Positions 1 to 6,375 of a DNA stretch of 64,000 nt are shown here, one piece after another. The notes under the pieces were generated by a model. It was given only the letters and a program-made list of their open reading frames with translations, searched no databases and was not told where the DNA came from. Position 1 is the first letter of the stretch. Each line of letters starts with the position of its first letter. Source of the stretch: Faeciplasma sp045660445 (GTDB lineage: Bacteria > Bacillota > Clostridia > Oscillospirales > Ruminococcaceae); assembly GCA_045660445.1 (NCBI GenBank), contig JAZRDR010000006.1:1-64000 (forward strand). The letters are read 5' to 3'. The translations under genes were made by a program, and so were the position numbers.

Positions 1-42
1 CGGCGGAAAAAGCAGCCTGATGTATACTGTGAAAAGATAAAA

Positions 43-96
43 AAGTACCACCCGTGCCAAAGGACAACTGCGTCCGTTTGGTGGTAGGTGGTACTT
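43..96 (-). terminator. Intrinsic terminator of the agr regulator operon
   Basis: A 10-bp perfect inverted repeat (AAGTACCACC at 43-52, GGTGGTACTT at 87-96) encloses a further imperfect stem (57-65 with 72-81). Read on the minus strand the hairpin is followed by a T-rich run (complement of 29-42). It lies 66 bp past the end of the minus-strand kinase gene, so it most likely ends the XRE-regulator-kinase transcript. On the plus strand no U-tract follows. Confidence 0.6.
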
Positions 97-161
97 GTCA
101 TTGTGATAGGTGAAGTGAAGGTTAACAGGTGAAGATATTAGGACAGAAGAATAATAAAAAG

Positions 162-1481
162 TTAATGTTGAGGGAAAGAAATTATAGCGTAGAACCGTTG
201 CTTCTCCTCATCATAATACATATTAGAATACCCGTCGTATTTTTCAACGATTTTGTTTATGCTTTTCTGTCCTATTCCATGTAACACGGGGTCATTTTTT
301 TGACTTATAAATAACCCATTACTATCTGTCTTTGGAGCAGATGAACAGGAATTCACTACAGAGACCAGTGTTACATGCTGCTCCGGCTTATAGCTTACAG
401 TGATATCTACATATTTGTTTGTGGAATTGCAAGCTGCCTCAACTGCATTGGCTAATAAATTTCCAAAAAGAGAAGTAATGTCAATGTCGTCCAGAAAATC
501 AATGCTTCCATTACGGACATCGCATACAAAGTCGATTCCTTTCTCTTTACAATCATCTAATGTCTTAACAATTATGATGTTTAATATCGAGTTATCGCAA
601 AATTTTACGTGCCGCCTAAATCCAGGATCTTGAATCCATGATGATATGTAGATTTTGATTACGTCGTAATCTCCCTTTTCTAACAAACTATTAATTACCT
701 GTATATGGTTTTTAGAATCATGAATTAATATCCGTTGTTGTTCATATTGATCACTGAGCATTTTGTAGTATTCATTATCCGCATTTTCTTTTTGCGTAGA
801 CAATTGCATAGAAAGATTCTCAGAATGAATGGCTTCCATATTATTATATATCGAAAGCATCTGTATATTTGAAACAATGAGCACAACGAGACCGATAGAA
901 ATCAATATTTGCACAATAGACGGTAAATCTGAAATGGTTCCTATATAAGCAATTGTAACTGATACAAACACGGATGCTATAGGTAATAAACATAATTTAA
1001 AAATCATAGGGACATTAATAGTACCATTTTTGTGTGGAGAAAACAACCGAGCTCCTATCATACTAAGCAACAAATATAGCGCTTTGCTCAGTATAAGTAA
1101 AGCAATAAACACAGATAAACGATAAGTATAGGCTGAATAATCTGATACAAAAATATTTAAAATAAGTAGCCCTATAGTTTCGGAAATGCACATTATAGCC
1201 GCTAAAAAGCCAACATGAATTAATGCAGATATTCTCCCAGTATTATAGCATAGTGTCATAATAATCAAGTTAATTAGTACAAAAGATAACGTATTAGTAT
1301 AGAAATTTGCAATACTAGACAAAGAGACATATAAAAGAACAGCATAACCAGCAAAGAAAGAAAGGATACTAAACAGTTTGCTTCTTTTAGTAGAAAACAA
1401 ATAACTCAAGTAAGAGCGTGTTATCATAGCTTCTATTACAAAAACAACGATATAACAAATCAACTCAACATATGTGTTCAT
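162..1481 (-). CDS. AgrC-like GHKL sensor histidine kinase
   Basis: This is a 439-residue membrane kinase of the AgrC type. About six or seven hydrophobic segments fill residues 5-210. A short linker follows, then an H-box around His254 (ILIHDSKNHIQ), an N-box (LLANAVEAAC, ~340) and a C-terminal glycine box (GIGQKSI). No classical HisKA domain is seen, which is usual for the peptide-sensing GHKL group. It should bind an extracellular autoinducing peptide and phosphorylate the response regulator encoded just upstream. The two genes overlap by 4 bp, so they are translationally coupled, and a terminator follows at 43-96. The kinase is clear; the ligand being the peptide of the divergent gene at 2853-3008 is inferred from position. 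Confidence 0.9.
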   Translation of the reverse strand: MNTYVELICYIVVFVIEAMITRSYLSYLFSTKRSKLFSILSFFAGYAVLLYVSLSSIANFYTNTLSFVLINLIIMTLCYNTGRISALIHVGFLAAIMCISETIGLLILNIFVSDYSAYTYRLSVFIALLILSKALYLLLSMIGARLFSPHKNGTINVPMIFKLCLLPIASVFVSVTIAYIGTISDLPSIVQILISIGLVVLIVSNIQMLSIYNNMEAIHSENLSMQLSTQKENADNEYYKMLSDQYEQQRILIHDSKNHIQVINSLLEKGDYDVIKIYISSWIQDPGFRRHVKFCDNSILNIIIVKTLDDCKEKGIDFVCDVRNGSIDFLDDIDITSLFGNLLANAVEAACNSTNKYVDITVSYKPEQHVTLVSVVNSCSSAPKTDSNGLFISQKNDPVLHGIGQKSINKIVEKYDGYSNMYYDEEKQRFYAIISFPQH

Positions 1482-2197
1482 TTCATACTCTCCATATATA
1501 GTAAATAAGTATTTTTGAATTCTTTAAAACGCCTTGATGCAAGATATGCATTTATTCTTTTATTGTGCGATCTCAAAACGACAGTATCCTTGTTGAATGA
1601 AGATACATATTTCATATTGACTATAAAACTTCTGTGCGTATGGTAAAAACATGGAGTTATAATTCGCTCCTTCCAATACTCTATTCCCTTAACGCTATCA
1701 ATATCTCGGTAATTTGTGTATACAATTGATCGTCGGCCATCTGCACAAATGCACATAATATCTTCAGACAATAAAGTCTCATATCCATCTGCTGTTTCAA
1801 CAATTATTGGCGTAGTATCTATAACGAGTTGTTTAACAGCGTCCTTTATATTTCGAAAAAGCCTATTCTTATCGATTGGTTTTGAAAGGTATCTAAAAAC
1901 TTGAAAACGCATGGCTTCATCAAGATAATCAGCGTATGAAGTAACGATTATTATCTTAATACGTGGATTTCTTTCCTTTAACTTTGCGCCGACATGGATT
2001 CCACTTTGGCCAGGCATTTCAACATCCAAGAAAGCAATATCTCCGTTTTCTTCACTCTCAATTAGCTCATCTCCGTTGTTATATGAAACATATGATGGCG
2101 TGATATCACTAATTTTTGAAAAGTATTCAGCAACCAATTGCTTCATCTGATTAGTGAATATGGGGTCATCGTCACAAAAAATAATACGTAAATTCAA
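1478..2197 (-). CDS. LytTR response regulator (AgrA-like)
   Basis: A 239-residue regulator with an N-terminal receiver domain (acidic pocket FCDDD at 8-11, phospho-acceptor Asp58 in AFLDVEMPG, Thr86, Lys106) and a C-terminal LytTR DNA-binding domain (residues ~135-235). The start is a TTG at 2197: a strong GGGAGG lies 8 nt upstream, and the earlier ATG is out of frame. The ribosome-binding site lies in or at the edge of a hairpin (arms 2199-2207 and 2221-2229, 9 bp perfect) between the XRE stop and this start, so translation could be modulated by RNA folding. It forms an operon with the kinase (4-bp overlap) and probably with the XRE gene 46 bp upstream. Its likely target is the divergent autoinducer promoter. 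Confidence 0.9.
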   Translation of the reverse strand: MNLRIIFCDDDPIFTNQMKQLVAEYFSKISDITPSYVSYNNGDELIESEENGDIAFLDVEMPGQSGIHVGAKLKERNPRIKIIIVTSYADYLDEAMRFQVFRYLSKPIDKNRLFRNIKDAVKQLVIDTTPIIVETADGYETLLSEDIMCICADGRRSIVYTNYRDIDSVKGIEYWKERIITPCFYHTHRSFIVNMKYVSSFNKDTVVLRSHNKRINAYLASRRFKEFKNTYLLYMESMK

Positions 2198-2198
2198 A

Positions 2199-2229
2199 GG
2201 ACATTACCTCCCTAAACGATGTAATGTCC
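2199..2229 (-). promoter_or_regulatory. Hairpin around the response-regulator RBS
   Basis: GGACATTAC (2199-2207) and GTAATGTCC (2221-2229) form a perfect 9-bp stem with a 13-nt loop. In the minus-strand mRNA the Shine-Dalgarno GGGAGG sits at the loop and the 3' edge of the stem, and the stem ends one base before the TTG start codon. This could lower or regulate translation of the response regulator relative to the upstream XRE gene. No U-tract follows, so a terminator is unlikely. Confidence 0.45.
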
Positions 2230-2243
2230 TTATTATATCATAA

Positions 2244-2594
2244 TTATGCAAAATTGTCATCATTCCATTTTGATGAATTCCTGTCTACCATTAATTGTAC
2301 GATTTCTTTCACCAATTGCAAATCATCATTAGAACACAATCTAAGACTTTCAATTATATTCTGTGAAATGTTATCTGAATGCATCGATCCCATCAGTAAA
2401 TAATCAGGGGTTACGTCTAACGCATTACAAATATCGACTAACAGGTCTAAACTCGGTATTTCCTTGCCACGTTCCACTCCAGATAGATGATTATTTGAAA
2501 TGTCAAGTTTTTCTGCAAGAGATATTTGACTAATTCCTAATTGTTTTCTTCTTTTCGAAATTCTCTTACCCATTTGTGAATATTGCAGTTCCAT
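2244..2594 (-). CDS. XRE-family transcriptional regulator of the agr locus
   Basis: A 116-residue helix-turn-helix protein: the HTH_XRE domain spans about residues 6-66 (MGKRISKRRKQLGISQISLA with recognition segment DISNNHLSGVERGK), followed by a short acidic C-terminal part. I chose the ATG at 2594 because GGGTGAT lies 6 nt upstream; the longer open frame to 2642 has no ribosome site. XRE regulators often sit beside agr loci and control the divergent peptide gene or themselves. Here twin palindromes at 2650-2662 and 2693-2705, just upstream of this start, are its best candidate operators. It is likely co-transcribed with the response regulator and kinase. The regulatory role is inferred. Confidence 0.85.
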   Translation of the reverse strand: MELQYSQMGKRISKRRKQLGISQISLAEKLDISNNHLSGVERGKEIPSLDLLVDICNALDVTPDYLLMGSMHSDNISQNIIESLRLCSNDDLQLVKEIVQLMVDRNSSKWNDDNFA

Positions 2595-2649
2595 AATATC
2601 ACCCAAATTTATGATATCAATTAATCTCAAACTTGTTAACAATATATTT

Positions 2650-2705
2650 CAGAAATTTTCTGCTATATATTTAATGAAAAATAAATATATTCCAGAAGTA
2701 TTCTG
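2650..2705. promoter_or_regulatory. Twin palindromic operators in the agr divergent region
   Basis: Two related 13-bp palindromes, CAGAAATTTTCTG (2650-2662) and CAGAAGTATTCTG (2693-2705), share CAGAA/TTCTG half-sites. They are embedded in similar AT-rich flanks (ATATATT on the left). Their centres are 43 bp apart, about four helical turns, which suits two dimers on the same face of the DNA. They lie between the XRE start and the autoinducer promoter. The XRE protein is the natural candidate ligand; this is inference. Confidence 0.6.
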
Positions 2706-2753
2706 CTTTGTATAAAAGAAACATGCATCTAAATAAATAATTCATCTCTTTTG

Positions 2754-2812
2754 TTGTCATTTTGTCATTTCGTGTCCAATTATTGTGCTATTTTAATGAA
2801 TAATGTTATAAT
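2754..2812 (+). promoter_or_regulatory. Promoter of the autoinducer-AgrB operon
   Basis: A -35 TTGTGC (2783-2788) and a -10 TATAAT (2807-2812) are separated by 18 bp and lie about 40 bp before the peptide start codon. A tandem 8-bp duplication TTGTCATT (2754-2761, 2762-2769) sits just upstream of the -35 box, where an activator such as the LytTR regulator could bind. It does not clearly match the usual LytTR consensus. Confidence 0.5.
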
Positions 2813-2852
2813 GTACTTGCTAAATGCAATTACTTTTAAGGAGGACAATAAT

Positions 2853-3008
2853 ATGTCAAAAAACAAGAATTTAGTCTACAAAATCGCTGCTACTTGTACA
2901 ACATTTCTGAGCGCTGTTCTTTTTGTATGTGCTAACACATCGTCATGCATGGCTATTCATCAGCCCAAAGCACCCGAAAATCTCTCAAAGTTTAGTAAAA
3001 TACAGTGA
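2853..3008 (+). CDS. Cyclic autoinducer peptide precursor (AgrD-like)
   Basis: A 51-residue precursor with the three-part AgrD layout: an amphipathic and hydrophobic leader (residues ~6-28), a core NTSSCMAIH (residues 28-36), and a charged C-terminal tail beginning QPKAP. The conserved tail motif QPKxP is typical of clostridial precursors. The start is the ATG at 2853 with AAGGAGG upstream; a longer reading frame from 2751 includes promoter sequence and is rejected. By analogy with known AgrD peptides, Cys32 would form the thiolactone, giving a ring CMAIH (or CMAI) with a short exocyclic N-terminal tail. The stop codon overlaps the GTG start of agrB (3005), so the two genes are coupled. The exact ring size cannot be set from sequence. 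Confidence 0.85.
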   Translation: MSKNKNLVYKIAATCTTFLSAVLFVCANTSSCMAIHQPKAPENLSKFSKIQ

Positions 3009-3586
3009 TTCGTAAATTGTCAGATGTTATAGCAACATGGCTTGCAAAAACAGGAGCGATTGAGGAAAGCGAACAAGAATTATACAGTTACGCTGTATAT
3101 AGCTTTTTGTTTTCCTTGGCCCCTATAGTGTTGTCAATAACAGTAGGTATGATAATGGACATGATTATCGAAAGTCTTCTGTTTGTTCTTCCATTTGTAG
3201 CTATCAGAAAATTTAGTGGGGGATTTCATTTGAAGTCTCCCACGATATGCTTCTTTTCTTCTGTATCAACATTTATTATTTGCTTTTTCGTTATTAAAGC
3301 TATCATAACTTATCAGGTTTATTTGCCCATAATTATTGCTACTATTTTGGCAGTAATACAACTTATGGTCGTAAGTCCGATAGATTCAGAGAATAGAAAA
3401 TTATCTCCTAAGGAATTCTACGTTTTTCGTAAAATTACTATTATCATATCCATACTGTTTGCATTAATCTTTTTGTTATTATCATGCATTGGTTTGGAAA
3501 AGTACGCATGTCCTATTGGCGTGGGAATAATCATGACTTCAGCTCTCCAAATGCCAGTTATAATTAAAAGACATATGCGACTATAA
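3005..3586 (+). CDS. agrB: AgrB-like peptide-processing membrane protease
   Basis: A 193-residue membrane protein of the accessory gene regulator B family, which cleaves and cyclises the AgrD precursor. About five or six hydrophobic segments are visible. The family's catalytic pair is present as His75 in RKFSGGFHLK and Cys82 in TICFF, at the usual 7-residue spacing. The start is a GTG at 3005 overlapping the stop codon of the peptide gene, indicating translational coupling. Length matches the family (180-210). No strong terminator follows; only a weak AT-rich repeat is seen after 3587. Confidence 0.92.
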   Translation: MIRKLSDVIATWLAKTGAIEESEQELYSYAVYSFLFSLAPIVLSITVGMIMDMIIESLLFVLPFVAIRKFSGGFHLKSPTICFFSSVSTFIICFFVIKAIITYQVYLPIIIATILAVIQLMVVSPIDSENRKLSPKEFYVFRKITIIISILFALIFLLLSCIGLEKYACPIGVGIIMTSALQMPVIIKRHMRL

Positions 3587-3712
3587 TCAAAAAAGTTATA
3601 TATTTTGAACTAAATCATTATGATAGAAGCAAAAAGTAATTCTAAAAAGCCGAGTTGAACCAAGTCAAGGATTCTATCCAAACATAACGAATACTCCTAG
3701 GGAATTGCACCA

Positions 3713-4084
3713 ATGAATACAGCATCTGATCTTGGACAATTTCTTGTACAAAAACGCATAGAGCACAACATATCTGCAAGATGGCTTTCAAAAGCCCTCA
3801 ACATCTCCGCAGTATATATGTGCGACATTGAAAAAGGAAGAAGGACTCTTCCTGATGACCTGCTTCCTAAAGTAGCTGAGATTTTACTTCTTACCGAAGA
3901 GGAGAAAACTCAAATGTATGATCTGGTAGCAATGTCTAAAAATACTGTAAGCGTAGATATTTGCGAGTACATAATGAATAAAGACATTGTCAGGAAAGTC
4001 ATACGCACAGCTATTAAGAACGATATTCCTGATGATGCGTGGGAAGCGTTCTTCGAACAAACAATTGTACAAGATAAAAAATGA
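3713..4084 (+). CDS. XRE-family helix-turn-helix protein
   Basis: A 123-residue protein with an N-terminal HTH_XRE domain (residues ~7-65: DLGQFLVQKRIEHNISARWL, recognition part ISAVYMCDIEKGRR) and a short C-terminal helical region. Proteins of this shape are common as the first, regulatory gene of clostridial integrative elements. It is followed by a perfect AT-rich inverted repeat that overlaps its stop codon (4073-4105), then by a 22-bp palindrome (4112-4133) just ahead of the next gene. That palindrome is a candidate operator for this protein. The ribosome-binding site is weak. Confidence 0.8.
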   Translation: MNTASDLGQFLVQKRIEHNISARWLSKALNISAVYMCDIEKGRRTLPDDLLPKVAEILLLTEEEKTQMYDLVAMSKNTVSVDICEYIMNKDIVRKVIRTAIKNDIPDDAWEAFFEQTIVQDKK

Positions 4085-4105
4085 CATTAAATGTCATTTT
4101 TTATC
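4073..4105 (+). terminator. Perfect inverted repeat overlapping the XRE stop codon
   Basis: Sixteen bases on each side of position 4089 are perfect reverse complements, giving a stem of GATAAAAAATGACATT with its mirror. The stem core TGACAT/ATGTCA is flanked by A- and T-runs, so it can serve as a bidirectional intrinsic terminator. The TGA stop of the XRE gene (4082-4084) lies inside the left arm. Confidence 0.6.
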
Positions 4106-4111
4106 AATATG

Positions 4112-4133
4112 ATATTCGCAAATTTGCGAATAT
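4112..4133. promoter_or_regulatory. 22-bp perfect palindrome, candidate operator
   Basis: The sequence centred at 4122/4123 is a perfect 22-bp palindrome with core TTCGCAAATTTGCGAA. It lies between the XRE gene and the ribosome-binding site of the zinc-ribbon gene (GGGAGG at 4134-4139). It could be a binding site for the upstream XRE regulator, or an RNA hairpin in the leader of the next gene. It has no U-tract. Confidence 0.5.
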
Positions 4134-4147
4134 GGGAGGTTAATATA

Positions 4148-4348
4148 TTGCAGACAACGACTGAATCTCATTCTGCTCAAAAGGTAATCAGGTATAAAAT
4201 TGCTTGTCCGTGTTGCGGCCGGCTGATTATCAGCGATATGAATAACCGCCCTTTTAAAGTTGAGGAGCTTCTGCCCAAAGACTCAGACAAGTATCACAAG
4301 GTTACCAGATGTCCTCGCTGTAAGTTGTGGATAGGAGTGTACAACTGA
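4148..4348 (+). CDS. Small zinc-ribbon protein
   Basis: A 66-residue protein with two CxxC knuckles: CPCCGR (about residues 19-24) and CPRCK (about 57-61). The intervening stretch is short and rich in charged residues, and the overall shape resembles the cysteine-rich KTR-type small proteins carried by clostridial integrative elements. The start is a TTG at 4148 because GGGAGG lies 8 nt upstream; the frame open from 4091 runs through the palindrome and has no ribosome site. The molecular function is unknown; zinc binding is inferred from the cysteines. Confidence 0.65.
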   Translation: MQTTTESHSAQKVIRYKIACPCCGRLIISDMNNRPFKVEELLPKDSDKYHKVTRCPRCKLWIGVYN

Positions 4349-4496
4349 ACAGAAGTGAAGGTCTACAGCCGGAAACGCTGATTAAAATCAGTAGGAGCGA
4401 GCTTACGAAACGCCTATAAGTTATAGCTTTTTAACGCTATTTCTTGTGGGCGTTATTGTTTTCCTTTCTGCGTTAAAAGCAGGAAGGACTTTTTTA
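4349..4496 (+). ncRNA. Structured leader/attenuator-like region with terminator
   Basis: After the zinc-ribbon stop comes a stretch with several possible stems. An outer AACGCC/GGCGTT pair (about 4409-4415 and 4449-4454) encloses two alternatives that exclude each other: CTATAA/TTATAG, or ATAGC/GCTAT. A clear intrinsic terminator follows: CCTTTCTGC (4463-4471) pairs with GCAGGAAGG (4479-4487), then a T-run to 4496. The arrangement resembles an attenuator controlling the sigma-like gene downstream. No known riboswitch consensus was recognised. Confidence 0.4.
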
Positions 4497-4541
4497 TGTA
4501 TATAAGGGATTCTTGGGAGGAAGACATCGCCAAATACCCAT

Positions 4542-4585
4542 AACTCCTTTGTTTTGATTCAAACAAAAATCAAGACAAAGGAGTT
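4542..4585 (+). promoter_or_regulatory. Hairpin that sequesters the RBS of the sigma-like gene
   Basis: An 18-bp stem with one G-T pair (left arm 4542-4559, right arm 4568-4585, 8-nt loop) ends six bases before the ATG at 4592. The right arm contains the Shine-Dalgarno AAAGGAG (4578-4584), so the hairpin would block ribosome entry until it is opened. A terminator role is unlikely because the downstream T-run is only TTTT. Confidence 0.55.
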
Positions 4586-4591
4586 TTCATT

Positions 4592-5020
4592 ATGAAGGAA
4601 TACATATTAAAAGTTTACAATCCATCTACGCAGAAAATAGAAGATGTTATAACAACTAAAGAGGTATACGATACCTACCGAAGAATGGAGTGGAAAGCAA
4701 AATACGGAGATAAGCTGTTCTATAAGAATGAAATACAGTTCAGTTCTTTGAACGGACTACAAGACGGACTGCTCCCTCAGTATGCATCATCTGAGCTCGA
4801 TCCTGCTCAAGCGTATGAAGCCATAGAATTGCTAAATGAATTGGAAAAGGCCATATCAAAGTTAGATGACTACGACCAAGCGATGATCAAAGCCATCTAT
4901 ATTAACGGCAAAACCGAAAGAGAATACAGCAGTGAAATCGGCGAGTCACAGCAGACTGTACACTATAACAAATTGAGAATTTTAAAAAGTCTAAGATTTT
5001 TTCTCGAAATTTTTTGTTAA
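4592..5020 (+). CDS. Sigma-70 region-4-like protein of the mobile element
   Basis: A 142-residue protein whose C-terminal half (residues ~80-138) resembles sigma factor region 4: a helix LDDYDQAMIKAIYINGKT followed by a helix-turn-helix REYSSEIGESQQTVHYNKLR. No sigma region 2 is seen. Short sigma-like proteins of this type occur near recombinase modules of clostridial integrative elements and probably activate element genes. Its ribosome-binding site lies in a strong hairpin (4542-4585), implying conditional translation. It could instead act as a plain HTH regulator. Confidence 0.7.
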   Translation: MKEYILKVYNPSTQKIEDVITTKEVYDTYRRMEWKAKYGDKLFYKNEIQFSSLNGLQDGLLPQYASSELDPAQAYEAIELLNELEKAISKLDDYDQAMIKAIYINGKTEREYSSEIGESQQTVHYNKLRILKSLRFFLEIFC

Positions 5021-5029
5021 AGTGCTTTA

Positions 5030-5420
5030 AAATTACTCTATATAGGTGAAAGGATATTCCTTATCCTATGTAGCTTGACAACTGAATACCGAGTACCGAT
5101 ACATAACTTCGGACTTACTCAAATGTTTGAGTAAGCCTTTCTTATCACATACGCCATGACTCTTAATTGATGAGCGATACACTGTGTATAAGATATAGCA
5201 ATTCAGCACTGCTATTACGGCGATGACGAATCCGAAGATAATGATACTTCTGCTTTGCAGTCCGCCTGAGATGAAGGGACGGGATATGAACATACCGAGT
5301 TGTCGGTATACCATATATGAGCATCTTTGCTGAGATGCTGTCGGTACTCGCTTTTATTCCAAAGCCAAATAAAATGGCTGCGGAACTATTGTGCAGGACA
5401 TCTAAGGTCCTGCACACCAT
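5030..5420. ncRNA. Hairpin-dense non-coding region between sigma-like and helicase-like genes
   Basis: This ~430-bp gap holds no convincing gene but many inverted repeats. AGGATA/TATCCT lies at 5050-5066. A 10-bp stem CTTACTCAAA/TTTGAGTAAG at 5114-5135 is followed by CCTTTCTT (terminator-like). ATACCGA/TCGGTAT is at 5292-5309, GCATCT/AGATGC at 5321-5338, and AGCCA/TGGCT at 5363-5379. A 9-bp perfect stem GTGCAGGAC/GTCCTGCAC is at 5391-5415. In addition CGAGTACCGA (5090-5099) is the exact reverse complement of TCGGTACTCG (5341-5350), so the region could fold as one domain. It could be a regulatory RNA, a transfer or replication origin, or a long leader. An 82-codon minus-strand frame (5066-5314) with one hydrophobic segment lacks a ribosome site. 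Confidence 0.4.
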
Positions 5421-5448
5421 TCTGCCGCCATAAGAAAGGAAGATTAAA

Positions 5449-6375
5449 TTGTTTGAGTTTACATACGAAGACAGCCATATACTAAACAAATACATTAACG
5501 AGAAAAAAGCATATACAGGCGGAGTATACGATTTCACATACGAAGGAAGATATCTGATATATCACGCATTTATTCAAAACACTACCGCTTACATAGTTAT
5601 AGATATGAAAACTGATCAGGCATCAAGGGTAATTAACAAAAAACTTGGCGAATTGATTCCCAAAGATGAATACGGTCGGATGATACCTCTTATGTATAAA
5701 GCACTAACATATACAGGAGAATTCAGATATGGCTGTGCATTAAATACCCGGCCTCTTGAAGCTATCGAAGATATACTTAAAAACGCATTCACTGCCTATG
5801 GATTCGACATAAACGAACATCAAATTGAACTTGCAAAGAGCGTATACTGTGGTCTTATGAAAAACAAGATTACTATCTGCGAAACATTGCATTGTAAAGA
5901 TCGAGAAAAGATTATGGCGTACCTATTGGCGGGATTTCTTGTTTGGAAAAACAGCAGTAACTACTATAGAAACGATTCGCCTATAATCATCTGCACAGAC
6001 GGTTCAGATGAGGTAAGCTCCGCAATAAAATCGGAATTGTTAAGACTCTCATCAATGCTGTTTGATGTGGGAATAATCCAAAATCCGTTAAAGGCTGTCA
6101 GTGTAAAAGGCCGACAGCATTATCTATGTCCAAGAAGATTTGAAACATATATGAGAGATATCTCCAAGCATATGGATAAGCATAAAGAACTAATAGGTTT
6201 CCTTAATGACATAAACCCCAATAAGCTAATTGACCTTGACGGCATTCCAATTCATCCTGATACGAAGAAAAAGATTTGTGTTAAAGGCTCTTGTCGAAAC
6301 TGCAAGAGGAAACCAAAATGCCCATATGCCAAGTTTACATCGAACGTGCGTAAAGACAATGAAAAACATATATGA
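5449..6375 (+). CDS. Degenerate DinG/XPD-like helicase N-terminal half
   Basis: A 308-residue protein that resembles the first part of DinG/XPD-type helicases. The stretch INEHQIELAKSVYCGLMKNK looks like the Q-motif region. It is followed by ICETLHCKDREKIMAYLLAG, where a Walker A (EAxTGTGKT) would be expected; the glycine-rich loop is gone. Near the C-terminus a cysteine group, CVKGSCRNCKRKPKC, resembles the four-cysteine iron-sulfur site of this family. The start is a TTG at 5449 behind AAAGGAAG. It overlaps the next gene by 4 bp. The family match is an inference from motif order; ATPase activity is unlikely with this P-loop. It sits in the module that precedes the recombinases. Confidence 0.5.
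   Translation: MFEFTYEDSHILNKYINEKKAYTGGVYDFTYEGRYLIYHAFIQNTTAYIVIDMKTDQASRVINKKLGELIPKDEYGRMIPLMYKALTYTGEFRYGCALNTRPLEAIEDILKNAFTAYGFDINEHQIELAKSVYCGLMKNKITICETLHCKDREKIMAYLLAGFLVWKNSSNYYRNDSPIIICTDGSDEVSSAIKSELLRLSSMLFDVGIIQNPLKAVSVKGRQHYLCPRRFETYMRDISKHMDKHKELIGFLNDINPNKLIDLDGIPIHPDTKKKICVKGSCRNCKRKPKCPYAKFTSNVRKDNEKHI

Noticed and set aside
1..40. A short plus-strand open end reading GGKSSLMYTVKR to a stop at 38-40, possible 3' end of a gene.
   Set aside because: Only twelve codons, no recognisable family, and it lies in the region that serves as terminator of the minus-strand operon.
5066..5314. 82-codon minus-strand frame with one hydrophobic segment.
   Set aside because: No ribosome site, overlaps several inverted repeats, and opposite to all neighbouring genes; better explained as structured non-coding DNA, though a small membrane protein cannot be excluded.
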